From the NCBI GenBank assembly GCA_016928315.1, contig JAFGKZ010000168.1, positions 1 to 45,790 of the forward strand: 45,790 nucleotides of DNA, written 5' to 3'. The position numbers were made by a program, and so were the translations under genes. How positions within the stretch are numbered: position 1 is the first letter of the stretch; each line of letters begins with the position of its first letter. This document shows positions 8,670 to 17,572 of the stretch, in pieces. The notes below the pieces were generated by a model. The model saw only the letters and a list, made by a program, of their open reading frames with translations. It was not told the DNA's origin and did not search any database. Origin of the DNA: Calditrichaceae bacterium. GTDB lineage: Bacteria; Calditrichota; Calditrichia; Calditrichales; Calditrichaceae.

Positions 8670-9425
8670 TTAAACCTTTTTGGATGCGTTATCGGGATTA
8701 AGAAATTTCAAATCTAACTGTTCACCATCAAAAACGGCATAACTGAACAGGGTAATCCAGTCGCCTAAATTGATATAGGTGTGTCCATCTTTATTATGTT
8801 TTAAAGGATTGTGCCGGTGTCCCATTAAAACATAATCATACCCTTCTTCAAATTTCTGTTCAGCGAATTCAATATAATCACTTTCATCGCGTTCAAGATT
8901 CAACTGGTTAGTATATTTGCGGCTGGAACCGGATACAAATTTCGCAAAAGGTATGCCCCAATCGGGATGCAGCCAGCGGAACAATTTTTGATTGGTTTTA
9001 TTGCGCAGGATACGTTTTAAAAATCGATAGGCAATATCTTTTTTAGCAACGCCATCGCCATGGTATAAATAGAATTTTTTATCCGCTAATTCAAAAATAT
9101 AGGTGTCGAGATGGGTGGAAATATTCAATTCCTCGTCAAAAAAAGTACCCAGGGCAAAATCATGGTTTCCGGCCAGATAGTGTATTTCAACACCCTGATC
9201 GGTTAATTTCCTGAATAAATATAGAAACTGAAAATACATTTTGGGAATGACGTTTTTATATTCGAACCAGAAATCAAACAAATCACCGACAATAAATAAA
9301 TGGGTTAAATCACTGCGTATTTCATTTATAAATTTTATAAATTTGTCTTGTTGCTCCATTTCCTCGGGACCGGGATGGGTAGCCAGATGCAGATCGGAAA
9401 TAAAATATGCGTTGATTTTTTTCAT
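8670..9425 (-). CDS. lpxH: UDP-2,3-diacylglucosamine diphosphatase family protein
   Basis: 251 residues from the ATG at 9425; a TTG five codons earlier is the alternative. It is a calcineurin-like phosphoesterase of the LpxH type: ISDLHL, GDLFDFW, AGNHD and GHRHNP give the two-metal site in order. LpxH removes UMP from UDP-2,3-diacylglucosamine to give lipid X in lipid A synthesis at the cytoplasmic face of the inner membrane. The FDFWFEY and SRKYTNQ segments fit the LpxH/LpxH-like group common in Bacteroidota. It is the first gene of the lpxH-dapE-lysC-dapB-dapA-dapD run. No separate promoter was identified in the 176-base gap to the divergent DJ-1 gene. Confidence 0.88.
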   Translation of the reverse strand: MKKINAYFISDLHLATHPGPEEMEQQDKFIKFINEIRSDLTHLFIVGDLFDFWFEYKNVIPKMYFQFLYLFRKLTDQGVEIHYLAGNHDFALGTFFDEELNISTHLDTYIFELADKKFYLYHGDGVAKKDIAYRFLKRILRNKTNQKLFRWLHPDWGIPFAKFVSGSSRKYTNQLNLERDESDYIEFAEQKFEEGYDYVLMGHRHNPLKHNKDGHTYINLGDWITLFSYAVFDGEQLDLKFLNPDNASKKV

Positions 9426-9601
9426 GATAAACAGATTCAATTATTGATGATCGAAAGTAAGCATTTATCATTTTTAATGCAATCGGAGAGAGGCTAAAAG
9501 ACTAAGGCACGAAGATGCACGATAGAATTAAAAATATTTGAAAGATTTTATGTGATAAATATTTTTTTGTAATATGGGATTAAAACAAAGAAAGGAAATT
9601 T

Positions 9602-10159
9602 ATGCCAAGCGCCTTAATTATTTTATCCCCGGGTTTTGAAGAAATAGAGGCTGTTACAGTTATAGATTTGCTGCGCCGCGCTTCAATTCAGGTAACTATT
9701 GCCGGACTGACCGATAGACTCATCACTGGTTCCCATAATATTGCGGTTATGGCGGATACAGCACTATCAATGGTAAATCATACTGATTTTGATATTTTGG
9801 TTTTGCCCGGCGGCCAACCCGGAACCAATAATATGAAGACAAACCCAATGATACTGAAATGGATTCAGGAAAGACATGCAAATGGGCAATGGATAGCAGC
9901 CATTTGTGCAGCGCCCACTGTTCTTCATGCCGCAGGAATTACTAAAAATTTAAATTTAACGAGCTATCCGGCTGAGAAAGATACGTTTACAGGCTCTAAT
10001 TACTCGGAAGATAATGTTGTGATTGATGATCATATCATCACCAGCCGGGGTGTGGGAACAGCAATTGATTTTTCCTTAGCAATTATTGCTAAAATATTAG
10101 ATCAATCAGCTGCAGATAATATTCAAACAAAAATTATTTACAAAAACGCCAGCCACTGA
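9602..10159 (+). CDS. DJ-1/PfpI family protein
   Basis: 185 residues, the length of DJ-1/YajL proteins. The N-terminal SPGFEEIEAV holds the conserved glutamate, DILVLPGGQPG is the oxyanion loop, and AAICAAP carries the nucleophile cysteine. A C-terminal TSRGVGTAIDFSLAII completes the DJ-1 subfamily pattern. Family members act on methylglyoxal-type damage or respond to oxidative stress; the exact activity is debated and is not readable here. The start is set by AAAGGAAATTT before the ATG. The stop codon lies inside an inverted repeat shared with the convergent ComEA-like gene. Confidence 0.93.
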   Translation: MPSALIILSPGFEEIEAVTVIDLLRRASIQVTIAGLTDRLITGSHNIAVMADTALSMVNHTDFDILVLPGGQPGTNNMKTNPMILKWIQERHANGQWIAAICAAPTVLHAAGITKNLNLTSYPAEKDTFTGSNYSEDNVVIDDHIITSRGVGTAIDFSLAIIAKILDQSAADNIQTKIIYKNASH

Positions 10160-10207
10160 GATCACAGAGAACAAATAATCTCTTTAAATCTCTGTGCGCT
10201 CTGTGGC
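10152..10207. repeat. inverted repeat containing both convergent stop codons
   Basis: A left arm of 19 bases beginning GCCACTGAGATCACAGAGA (10152-10170) pairs with TCTCTGTGCGCTCTGTGGC (10189-10207), 16 of 19 positions complementary, with an 18-base AT-rich loop. The TGA of the DJ-1 gene and the TAG of the comEA-like gene lie within or at the edge of the arms. It resembles the dispersed CACAGAG-type intergenic repeats of many bacterial genomes (recalled, not searched). It may also act as a bidirectional transcript end, though no clear U-run follows either arm. Confidence 0.65.
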
Positions 10208-10677
10208 TAATATGATTTGGAACTGTCCGTGGCGGTTTTGATGAAAATGTATGGCTCAATTTTTTTTAATGTTTTCGGCCCGATCCGTTTGACATTTTCC
10301 AATTCATCAATGGATTTAAAAAAGCCGTTCTGTTCACGGTATTCAATTATCAATTTTGCTGTACTTGGACCAATACTCGGTAGTTTTTTAAGTGTTTTCT
10401 GATCAGCTGTATTTATGTTGACGCTTTTTTCTTTTAAAATTTTTCTGCTCTTACCCGCCTTTCTGTGTGTACTTTTCAGAGGTTTTTTCACTTCAGCAGT
10501 CTGAATATCTGTTTCAACCGTATCCGCAGAAAGGGCTTTAAAAAGACTGTCTTCCATTGAATAATCATAAATGGCTGTATTTGTATCATGAGGTATAAGC
10601 CATTTTACCAGAATGCTGGCCAGCAGAACAGCTGTGATGAATAAAAGAGCACGCTTTTCTGATTTTGTCAGAACCAT
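10207..10677 (-). CDS. ComEA-like helix-hairpin-helix protein
   Basis: 156 residues. An N-terminal transmembrane helix (about 9-27, ALLFITAVLLASILVKW) is followed by a charged linker with many lysines and a C-terminal pair of helix-hairpin-helix motifs (about 86-150): VNINTADQKTLKKLPSIGPSTA, then IDELENVKRIGPKTLKKIEPYI. This is the layout of ComEA, which binds incoming DNA at the membrane during natural transformation, and of many ComEA-like proteins with unproven function. A strong ribosome binding site (GGAGGATGCAAA before ATG) supports the start. No other competence gene is adjacent. Confidence 0.88.
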   Translation of the reverse strand: MVLTKSEKRALLFITAVLLASILVKWLIPHDTNTAIYDYSMEDSLFKALSADTVETDIQTAEVKKPLKSTHRKAGKSRKILKEKSVNINTADQKTLKKLPSIGPSTAKLIIEYREQNGFFKSIDELENVKRIGPKTLKKIEPYIFIKTATDSSKSY

Positions 10678-10809
10678 TTTGCATCCTCCATTTCATCCAT
10701 GAAAGAATAGATAGTAAGATTGTATGATAAAAAAATATGTATGAACTTAATAAAAAATACTAGCAAAAAAAATGTGCGCAGCAAAAAAAGCAAAAAAAGA
10801 TTCTAAAAT

Positions 10810-11961
10810 TTATATATCTAATGCTTCTTTAAATTTTTCGAAGATACTTTTTTGATGATCGCCTTTTGGTTTAAGGTTATCACTTTCTGCCAAATCTGAA
10901 ATCAACTTTTTCTCAACACTATTCAATTTAGTTGGCACAACCACCTGCACCTGAACCAATTGATCACCTATTCCGGCGCCATGCAAATGCGGTATACCTT
11001 TACCGCGCATACGTAATATTTTTCCGGATTGCGTTCCGGGGGCTATATTAAGTTTTGCTTTCCCGGTTAATGTTGGAATTTCTACCGATGTACCTAAAAC
11101 TGCATCCGGAAAACTAATGGGTAATACCATAATGACATCATGATCCATTCGTTCAAAAATATCATGTTTTTGTTCTTCAATAAGAACAATCAAATCCCCG
11201 GCGCGGCCGCCCCGCAGACCCACATTGCCTTCACCCTCCATAGGGATATAATTTCCGGTAGCCACGCCTGCGGGAACATTTATTTCAACCATTTTACTTC
11301 CCGTTATCCGTCCTTCACCCTGACAGCTGCGGCAGGGGCTCTCAATAGTTTGACCACTGCCCTTGCATCGATGGCATGTCTGCACATTAACAAACTGGCC
11401 AAATAATGATTGTGATACCTGACGAATTTCACCGCTGCCTTTACAAACCGGGCAGGAAACAGTTCGGCTGTATTTAGCTGATCCGCTGCCGTTACACTCA
11501 TCACATCGAACCTGTTTTTTTACTTTGATTTTTTTCTTGGTCCCGGTTGCTATTTCTTCTAGAGTCAACTTTAAGCGTATTTGTAAATCAGAGCCCCGAT
11601 TACTGGTTCTTCTTCTGCGTGAACTGCCTGATCCAAAAATATCGCCAAAACCAAATCCCTGTTCCATGAACTGACGCAGTGCGTCAGAGATATCAAAACC
11701 ACCCATATCAAATCCGCCAAAACCGCCGCCGGCTCCCATACCGCTGTGACCAAAACGGTCATACTGCTGGCGTTTATTTGGATCATTTAAAACGGCGTAG
11801 GCCTCTGCAATCTCTTTAAATTTTTCTTCGGCTTCTTTATTACCGGGATTCTTATCCGGGTGATATTGGACCGCTAATTTACGGTAAGCTTTTTTTATTT
11901 CATCAGCGCTGGCACTTTTACTGACGCCTAGTATTTCATAATAATCTCTTTTAGTTGACAT
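10810..11961 (-). CDS. dnaJ: chaperone protein DnaJ
   Basis: 383 residues. DnaJ stimulates the ATPase of DnaK and delivers unfolded proteins. Seen in order: the J domain (1-70) with the HPD motif in [11 protein letters not shown], a Gly/Phe-rich region (about 75-125), four CxxCxGxG zinc motifs ([32 protein letters not shown]; about 150-225), and the C-terminal substrate-binding beta domains. It follows grpE by 8 bases on the same strand; dnaK and hrcA are not in the window. No CIRCE-type operator was seen upstream of grpE. Confidence 0.97.
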   Translation of the reverse strand: MSTKRDYYEILGVSKSASADEIKKAYRKLAVQYHPDKNPGNKEAEEKFKEIAEAYAVLNDPNKRQQYDRFGHSGMGAGGGFGGFDMGGFDISDALRQFMEQGFGFGDIFGSGSSRRRRTSNRGSDLQIRLKLTLEEIATGTKKKIKVKKQVRCDECNGSGSAKYSRTVSCPVCKGSGEIRQVSQSLFGQFVNVQTCHRCKGSGQTIESPCRSCQGEGRITGSKMVEINVPAGVATGNYIPMEGEGNVGLRGGRAGDLIVLIEEQKHDIFERMDHDVIMVLPISFPDAVLGTSVEIPTLTGKAKLNIAPGTQSGKILRMRGKGIPHLHGAGIGDQLVQVQVVVPTKLNSVEKKLISDLAESDNLKPKGDHQKSIFEKFKEALDI

Positions 11962-11969
11962 AATCTACC

Positions 11970-12557
11970 TTATTTTGCGACCAGCACCTGGGCATGCCGT
12001 ATCACTTTATCATTGATTAAATAACCCTTTAAATGCTGATCAACAATATGACCGCTCTCTTGTTTATCTGTTTCTATCTGCATCAATGCCTCATGCTGTT
12101 CTGTATCAAACTCCTTACCAATTACATCCATTACTTTAAGCCCTTTTTTCTCGAGTATCGAATACATCTTTTTATAAATAAGTTCTACACCCTCTTTAAG
12201 AGGATTTTTCCCCCCGGGTTCATCTGCATGATCCAGAAAACGTTCAAAATCATCAAGCACAGGCAGTATTTCAGTAATCAATCCTTCATTGGCAAATTCC
12301 AGATGCGCAAGGAATTCTTTTTCGGTGCGTCGTTTAAAATTTTCAAATTCAGCAATCTTCCGAAGATTCTGATCTTTTAACTGATTAATTTGAGCTTCAA
12401 ATTCCTCAATCTTTGTTTGAAGTTCATCTATTTTTTTTTGCTCTTTGGTTTTTTTTTCTTTTTTCTTTTTTGTGTCGGCAGATTTTGATTCTTCTGCGAT
12501 ATCAGTATTATCCTGAGCTTCTGCCATATCTTCTGATTTTATTTTTTCTTCTGCCAT
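11970..12557 (-). CDS. grpE: nucleotide exchange factor GrpE
   Basis: 195 residues from the ATG at 12557 (MAEEKIKSEDM); an in-frame start 14 codons earlier is less likely because the added stretch is only basic and unconserved. GrpE is the nucleotide exchange factor for DnaK. An acidic-lysine-rich N-terminus (12440-12480, AT homopolymer runs) precedes the long coiled-coil helix IDELQTKIEEFEAQINQLKD and the signature region KIAEFENFKRRTEKE; the beta domain ends with GYLINDKVIRHAQVLVAK. It forms an operon with dnaJ 8 bases downstream. Confidence 0.96.
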   Translation of the reverse strand: MAEEKIKSEDMAEAQDNTDIAEESKSADTKKKKEKKTKEQKKIDELQTKIEEFEAQINQLKDQNLRKIAEFENFKRRTEKEFLAHLEFANEGLITEILPVLDDFERFLDHADEPGGKNPLKEGVELIYKKMYSILEKKGLKVMDVIGKEFDTEQHEALMQIETDKQESGHIVDQHLKGYLINDKVIRHAQVLVAK

Positions 12558-12780
12558 AATTCTAATCTTTTCTTTCCTTTTATCAGATTTAACATACAAT
12601 AAAACTAACGATTGCTATTTTGCAAATTACAGGCCAATAATTTATGATTAATAACTCAAATTAAAAATTATTTCACACTCAACAATCTTTAGTTAAAATT
12701 GAGCAGGCAATATAGATGATAAGATTACCATATGTCAATTTTTATTGAGCTAAGATAATATTAAAATTTTTACTTAAAAA

Positions 12781-13632
12781 TTACTGCAGGTACTTTGATA
12801 CGCTCATTCTACTCGATAGAAACCCGATGAGAACACCAAATATGGTTAAAACAATGTACGGTTCTATTTGATGATGAATATAGGGATACACAAATCGTAT
12901 AATTATTTTAATTGATAAGAATAATAATCCGCAGGCTAACAACGATCCCAGAAATCCTTGCATAAATCCTTCGACGACAAAAGGGCGTCTGATAAACTTT
13001 GATGTAGCGCCAACTAGTTTCATAATTTCGATGATATCACTGCGGGCAAATATGGTTAAACGAATGGTATTATAAAGAAGGATAAAAGCAATCAGACATA
13101 AAACCAAACCGATACCGCCGGCAATCAAATAAACAAGATTGATATACTGGTCAATCAGAACCAGCAGATCACCCTGATACAATATTTCATCCACATAGTT
13201 AAAGGTTTTAATTTTATCAGATATTTGTTTTATGGACTGAGTATTTTGAAAGTTTTCTTTTAGGGTAACGATGCAGGTTATGGGAAGCGGATTGGTTTCC
13301 AAAACATCGTACACGCTTCGACCAAATTCCTTTTCAAAACGCTGCGCAGCTTTTGCTTTATCAATATAATTAACGGCGGCAACACCCTCAAGCGCTTTGA
13401 TTTGAATACTTACTTTTTTACCGATATCATCGTTCACATCGGCATCAAGAAAAACCTCAATCTCAAAACGGGATTTAAAATCACCAACCAGGGCGTCCAC
13501 ATTAAGTACAAATACGGCAAAATAGCCAATTAGCAGTAAAGCAAAAGCGATGGAAGTAATCGTAATTATTGTCGCCAAACGTGCCCGCTTAAATCCCTTA
13601 AGGCCTTCTTTAAGTGTAAACCAGAAACTCAT
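12781..13632 (-). CDS. ftsX: cell division ABC transporter permease-like protein FtsX
   Basis: 283 residues. FtsX pairs with FtsE to transmit ATP hydrolysis to periplasmic peptidoglycan hydrolases at the septum. It has the FtsX layout: a cytoplasmic N-terminus ([20 protein letters not shown]), helix 1 (about 20-45), a periplasmic domain of some 120 residues beginning VGDFKSRFEIEVFLD, then three further helices at about 170-195, 220-240 and 250-270. The IMKLVGATSKFIRRPF loop between the helices is the family coupling segment. It overlaps ftsE by four bases (ATGA), the usual coupling. Confidence 0.95.
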   Translation of the reverse strand: MSFWFTLKEGLKGFKRARLATIITITSIAFALLLIGYFAVFVLNVDALVGDFKSRFEIEVFLDADVNDDIGKKVSIQIKALEGVAAVNYIDKAKAAQRFEKEFGRSVYDVLETNPLPITCIVTLKENFQNTQSIKQISDKIKTFNYVDEILYQGDLLVLIDQYINLVYLIAGGIGLVLCLIAFILLYNTIRLTIFARSDIIEIMKLVGATSKFIRRPFVVEGFMQGFLGSLLACGLLFLSIKIIIRFVYPYIHHQIEPYIVLTIFGVLIGFLSSRMSVSKYLQ

Positions 13633-14282
13633 AGCTTTTGCATTGCCCCATCTTTAAGATTTATGATACGATGCACATATTTTTGGATGAGTCCTTCGTT
13701 ATGAGAAGCCATGAGCACAGCCGTGCCCTGACGATTAATCTTCTCAAGTATTTCCATGATCTCATGAGCAGATACTGTATCCAGATTGCCCGTGGGCTCA
13801 TCAGCCAGGACGATAAATGGATTATTGATTATAGCCCGGGCAATGGCAACCCGTTGTTTTTCACCTCCAGAAAGCTCATCAGGATAATGGTTGCGCTTAT
13901 GGCCTAAATTAACTTCTGCCAGTACGCGTAGTACTTTACGCTTAATCTCTGAGGATTTAGCGCCAATAACCCGCATTGCAAAAGCAACATTCTCAAAAAC
14001 ATTGCGGTCAGGAAGCAGTTTGAAATCCTGAAAAATAACGCCTACATGACGGCGTAAAAACGGGATATCTTTCGCTTTGATTTTTGCCGATGAATACGGG
14101 CCGACAATGACCATACCATCCACCGGCATCAGATCCATATATATAAGTCGTAAAATCGTAGATTTGCCTGCTCCACTGTGACCAACCAGATAAGCAAATT
14201 CTCCCTTTAAAAGGCGAAATGAAATGTTTTTTAAAATATCCTTGCCATCAATAATCGCATTGACATTATAAAATTCAATCAT
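13629..14282 (-). CDS. ftsE: cell division ATP-binding protein FtsE
   Basis: 217 residues, typical length. The ABC ATPase motifs are intact: Walker [11 protein letters not shown]-loop [20 protein letters not shown], signature [14 protein letters not shown], Walker [14 protein letters not shown] and the switch histidine in MASHNEG. The wording of the Q-loop and D-loop is that of FtsE rather than LolD. It is placed between an overlapping methyltransferase gene (8 bases) and ftsX (4 bases), so the three genes are translated as a coupled unit. Confidence 0.96.
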   Translation of the reverse strand: MIEFYNVNAIIDGKDILKNISFRLLKGEFAYLVGHSGAGKSTILRLIYMDLMPVDGMVIVGPYSSAKIKAKDIPFLRRHVGVIFQDFKLLPDRNVFENVAFAMRVIGAKSSEIKRKVLRVLAEVNLGHKRNHYPDELSGGEKQRVAIARAIINNPFIVLADEPTGNLDTVSAHEIMEILEKINRQGTAVLMASHNEGLIQKYVHRIINLKDGAMQKL

Positions 14283-15027
14283 TGGATGTTAGTTTCCTGC
14301 AGACAAAATGAATTCGCTCTGATTTATTCTTTGCTTTTCGTAAACTGAAGTTATGATATGCTGCCAGCAATTTCAATGGGCTTACATTGATAAGACGCTC
14401 CCATTCTTCCATATTTCGAATTTTCTGTTGATGCAACTCTTTGTAAATTTGACTATCCACATATATTTCAAATTCGTTGTATTGTACCGATTCATCTTCG
14501 ACAAACCACGACTTACGTATATAACCTGATTTCCCCCAAAATTCCCGCTCGGTATAATCTTTAAATGCCGTTTTACAGATATATGGTGAAACGACATCAA
14601 AAATAAATAGCCCTCCGTTTTTCAATAAATTGTTAACCTCCTCAAACAGCCAAGTTATTTCAGTTTCATCGATAATGTAGTTAACTGAATCGTATAATAT
14701 CAGGGCTACATCAAATATTTCCTTTTTGATTGGCGCGTTTCGGTAATCTGCACAAAAAAAGTGACAGGGTTCTTTGCGTTTTTTTTCATAAGCAATACGC
14801 AGCATAGAATGTGATCGATCGCCGCCATACAGAGTCCATTTATCAGATTTTAGATATTTGAATATTGCGCCCGTGCCGCAAGCCAACTCGACAATATTCT
14901 TAGGCGTTTGATAATAATGAGATAAAATTATTTTTATGAACTTTGCCCACTTTTTATAATCCACATGATTCATCACCCGATCGTAATAGAGAGCCAATTG
15001 TGAGTAAGGAAGTGTATTTGCAAGCAT
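14275..15027 (-). CDS. class I SAM-dependent methyltransferase
   Basis: 250 residues. The N-terminus (YSQLALYYDRVMNHVDYKKW) and motif I (IVELACGTGAIFKYL, near residue 41), followed by GGDRSHSMLRIAYEK and the DVALILYDSVNYI motif, define a class I Rossmann methyltransferase of the small-molecule type. The substrate is not readable. It overlaps ftsE by eight bases and starts the MT-ftsE-ftsX unit, so it is probably co-transcribed with division genes; whether the link is functional is unknown. Confidence 0.88.
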   Translation of the reverse strand: MLANTLPYSQLALYYDRVMNHVDYKKWAKFIKIILSHYYQTPKNIVELACGTGAIFKYLKSDKWTLYGGDRSHSMLRIAYEKKRKEPCHFFCADYRNAPIKKEIFDVALILYDSVNYIIDETEITWLFEEVNNLLKNGGLFIFDVVSPYICKTAFKDYTEREFWGKSGYIRKSWFVEDESVQYNEFEIYVDSQIYKELHQQKIRNMEEWERLINVSPLKLLAAYHNFSLRKAKNKSERIHFVCRKLTSND

Positions 15028-15279
15028 TTAAAACCCAGCAATTAAATGTTCATCTGAATTTATTGATTCTTCCCTATTATTAGCAAACGTAATATAAAAT
15101 TTTGATAAAGGCTGTAATGATAATTGGGAAAATTAAAATTGTACAAGGATTTACAAATATTTAAGCTCAAATAATTTACGATTCATAATTCACAATTTAG
15201 AATTATTCTTTAGTTTTCAATCATTTGAAATAATAAATACTTTATAGTATCTTGATTTTTTAAAAATGAAAGCGGATTT

Positions 15280-17328
15280 ATGTTCAGTTTTTTAAATTCC
15301 CTTGTACTACCGGCATTAGCCGCCATAGCAATTCCCATTATTATACATTTTTTTAATCGCCGCAAAACAAAAAAAATTCAATTTAGTTCGTTGCGTTTTT
15401 TAAAGATGCTGGAGAATCAGAGAATCCGCCAGGTACGTTTACTACAGATACTGCTGATATTGATCCGCACCTTATTCATCTTATTCATGGTCTTAATGTT
15501 CGCACGGCCCGCCCTAAAAAGCGTTTTCATGACATCCGGATCGGCGCGTACTACTGCAGTAATCATTTTAGATGATACCTACAGTATGCAGGCGTTTAAC
15601 AGTTCTATTTCTACATTTCAGACCGCAAAAGATCAAATGGAATCAATTTTGTCTACCTTTAATTCTGAAGATCGCGTTTTTATTATACCCTTTTCCAATA
15701 TTCCGGATAACCTGACACCAATTAATTTGAATCAGTCCACCGCTGATATTAGTAAAAAATTTAATGTTACTAATAGTTCGCCTTTTATTACTGAAGTATT
15801 CAAAACCGCCAATAGATTATTTAACGATCATCCCAACTATAATCGTGAACTTTATCTAATCAGTGATTTAAATGTAAGTCAGTTTAACTTGCCCGATTCA
15901 GTGGAAAACTTGCTGACAGATCGTGAAGTCATCTGCTACCTGGTAAATTCAGGAAAAAATAATCAAAATAATATCGGCATTGATACCGTTATCATAGAGA
16001 ATCAATTATTCGAGGCAAATAAACCGGTACAATTTTCTATCCGTTTGAAAAATTATAATACAGTTGACGCTGTTGAATCCCTGGTTAATCTTTATAGTAA
16101 CAATGAACGCCTTGCCATGCAGCAGACGGTATTAAATCCGGCAGAAATAAAATCAGTTAATCTTAGCTTTGTGCCCAAATCCGCTGGCCCGCTTCTGCTT
16201 CATTTTGAAATCGATGATGATAACCTGCTTTTGGATAATCATTATTACCTTAATTTTACGATTCCAGAAAAAGTCAATATTTTATTTATTAATGATGAGC
16301 CATCACTCTCTTTGCGTGCCGCATTGGATATAATGCACGCCAACACGGTTTTAAATATCGATCAGGTTCGCTACGGGCAGTGGATTGGTAAAAATCCAAA
16401 AAATTATGATTTGATCGTTCTCTATAATCCCCCGCAGCTGAGTCCGGAATCAATTGATCGTCTGGACAGCTATTTGCAATCCGGGAATCTATTAATTTTC
16501 CCGGGAATAAATTTATCTGTAAGGGAGTTTAACCTTCTTTTTAGACTGCTGTTGAACAGCGATCTGCTTTTTAATCTGATTACTACACAGGGCGATAACA
16601 CATACTTTGCCCTCGGTGAAGAAGTTATTAAGCAGCCTTTATTTGAATCCATTTTTACTAAAGACAACTACCAAATAGATCTGCCAAAAATATTCCAATA
16701 TTTTAAATTGAGCGGATCGGGCCGGTCCGTATTAAACCTGCAGAACGGAGACGCTATACTGGCCGAATATCAAACGGCTCAAAACACCAAATTATATCTC
16801 TTTACATCCATAATTGCCGATGACTGGAATGATTTTTCCTACAAAGGTTTTTTTGTGCCGATGTTTTACCGAATTCTTATTTTTGCATCACAGAAAAATC
16901 AGATTGACAGATCTTTTCGGGTTAATAAAAATATTGCGATTACTTTGCCGGATTTATCATTGAATGATAAATATACTGTTTTCTCCCCAAAATCAGATAC
17001 CTATGAAATTATTCCTCAACAATCGGCAAAAGGTCTGCAAATTGTTTTGGATAATGTGCAGAATCCGGGCCATTATATAATTCAAAAGAATAATCGCTTT
17101 ACGCAGGCGTTTTCTGTGAACATATCATCCGGAGAACTACAGCGACCCTATGTGAAATTTGAAAATCTTTCCGATAATACTATCGAAATGAATAACAGCG
17201 CTGACTTAACAGAGACAATCAAATCAGCCCGCATTGGGCAAGAATTATGGTTTGTGTTTTTAATACTGGCGTTGTTAATGCTATTTCTGGAAGTTCTGTT
17301 AATAAAATGGATTGAAGGGCATGGATGA
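15280..17328 (+). CDS. BatA-type membrane protein with von Willebrand factor A domain
   Basis: 682 residues. The N-terminus (about 1-80) is the paired-helix BatA N-terminal domain: a hairpin helix LVLPALAAIAIPIIIHFFNR, the basic RRKTKKIQFSSLRFLKML stretch and a second helix. A VWA domain follows (about 88-210), with a modified MIDAS motif (DDTYSM in place of DxSxS). A central all-beta region of Ig type (about 225-340), a domain with a DUF-like glutamine amidotransferase fold (about 345-560), and a C-terminal helix near 655-677 complete it. Such proteins occur beside MoxR ATPases in the Bat operon; none is adjacent here. A ribosome site with GGA lies five bases before the ATG. Function is unknown. 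Confidence 0.86.
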   Translation: MFSFLNSLVLPALAAIAIPIIIHFFNRRKTKKIQFSSLRFLKMLENQRIRQVRLLQILLILIRTLFILFMVLMFARPALKSVFMTSGSARTTAVIILDDTYSMQAFNSSISTFQTAKDQMESILSTFNSEDRVFIIPFSNIPDNLTPINLNQSTADISKKFNVTNSSPFITEVFKTANRLFNDHPNYNRELYLISDLNVSQFNLPDSVENLLTDREVICYLVNSGKNNQNNIGIDTVIIENQLFEANKPVQFSIRLKNYNTVDAVESLVNLYSNNERLAMQQTVLNPAEIKSVNLSFVPKSAGPLLLHFEIDDDNLLLDNHYYLNFTIPEKVNILFINDEPSLSLRAALDIMHANTVLNIDQVRYGQWIGKNPKNYDLIVLYNPPQLSPESIDRLDSYLQSGNLLIFPGINLSVREFNLLFRLLLNSDLLFNLITTQGDNTYFALGEEVIKQPLFESIFTKDNYQIDLPKIFQYFKLSGSGRSVLNLQNGDAILAEYQTAQNTKLYLFTSIIADDWNDFSYKGFFVPMFYRILIFASQKNQIDRSFRVNKNIAITLPDLSLNDKYTVFSPKSDTYEIIPQQSAKGLQIVLDNVQNPGHYIIQKNNRFTQAFSVNISSGELQRPYVKFENLSDNTIEMNNSADLTETIKSARIGQELWFVFLILALLMLFLEVLLIKWIEGHG

Positions 17329-17521
17329 AAACAAGGTTAAATTAGCAGCGATGTTATACTTATTACTACAGAGTTATCATTTTCATAATTATTTTTTTAC
17401 ATACATACAAAAAACAATCTTTCTTTATTATTTCGTTCAACTTTTTATCACTGTCTTTTTATATAAATCAGGGATGATATTTAATACTAATCTTCGGAAT
17501 TTATTATAGTTTCAAATCGTC

Positions 17522-17527
17522 TATAAT
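17522..17527 (+). promoter_or_regulatory. possible -10 element of the methylmalonyl-CoA mutase operon
   Basis: TATAAT lies 45 bases before the mutase start in an AT-rich gap of about 240 bases after the BatA-like gene. No good -35 box is found at 17 bases upstream, so this is only a weak candidate promoter. Confidence 0.22.
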
Positions 17528-17572
17528 TTCTGTAAATTTTTAATTCTGTAAGTACAATTGAACGAGAACTGT

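Noticed and set aside
9496-9530. Stretch with GACTAAGGCACGAAGATGCACG before the DJ-1 gene
   Set aside because: Looks like a worn copy of a common GGCACGAAG-type intergenic repeat, but no second arm or copy is visible here, so it is not listed as a feature.
12033-12380. 115-codon frame on the plus strand opposite grpE
   Set aside because: Phenylalanine-rich shadow of the lysine/glutamate-rich coding strand; no ribosome site and the opposite frame is clearly GrpE.
12558-12780. Search for a CIRCE operator before grpE-dnaJ
   Set aside because: No TTAGCACTC-N9-GAGTGCTAA-like element found; only a loose AAAATTGA/TCAATTTT pair with a long spacer.
15028-15279. AT-rich gap with AATTC-type near repeats before the BatA-like gene
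   Set aside because: Probably only the divergent promoter region; the short ATAATTC/ACAATTT repeats are low complexity.
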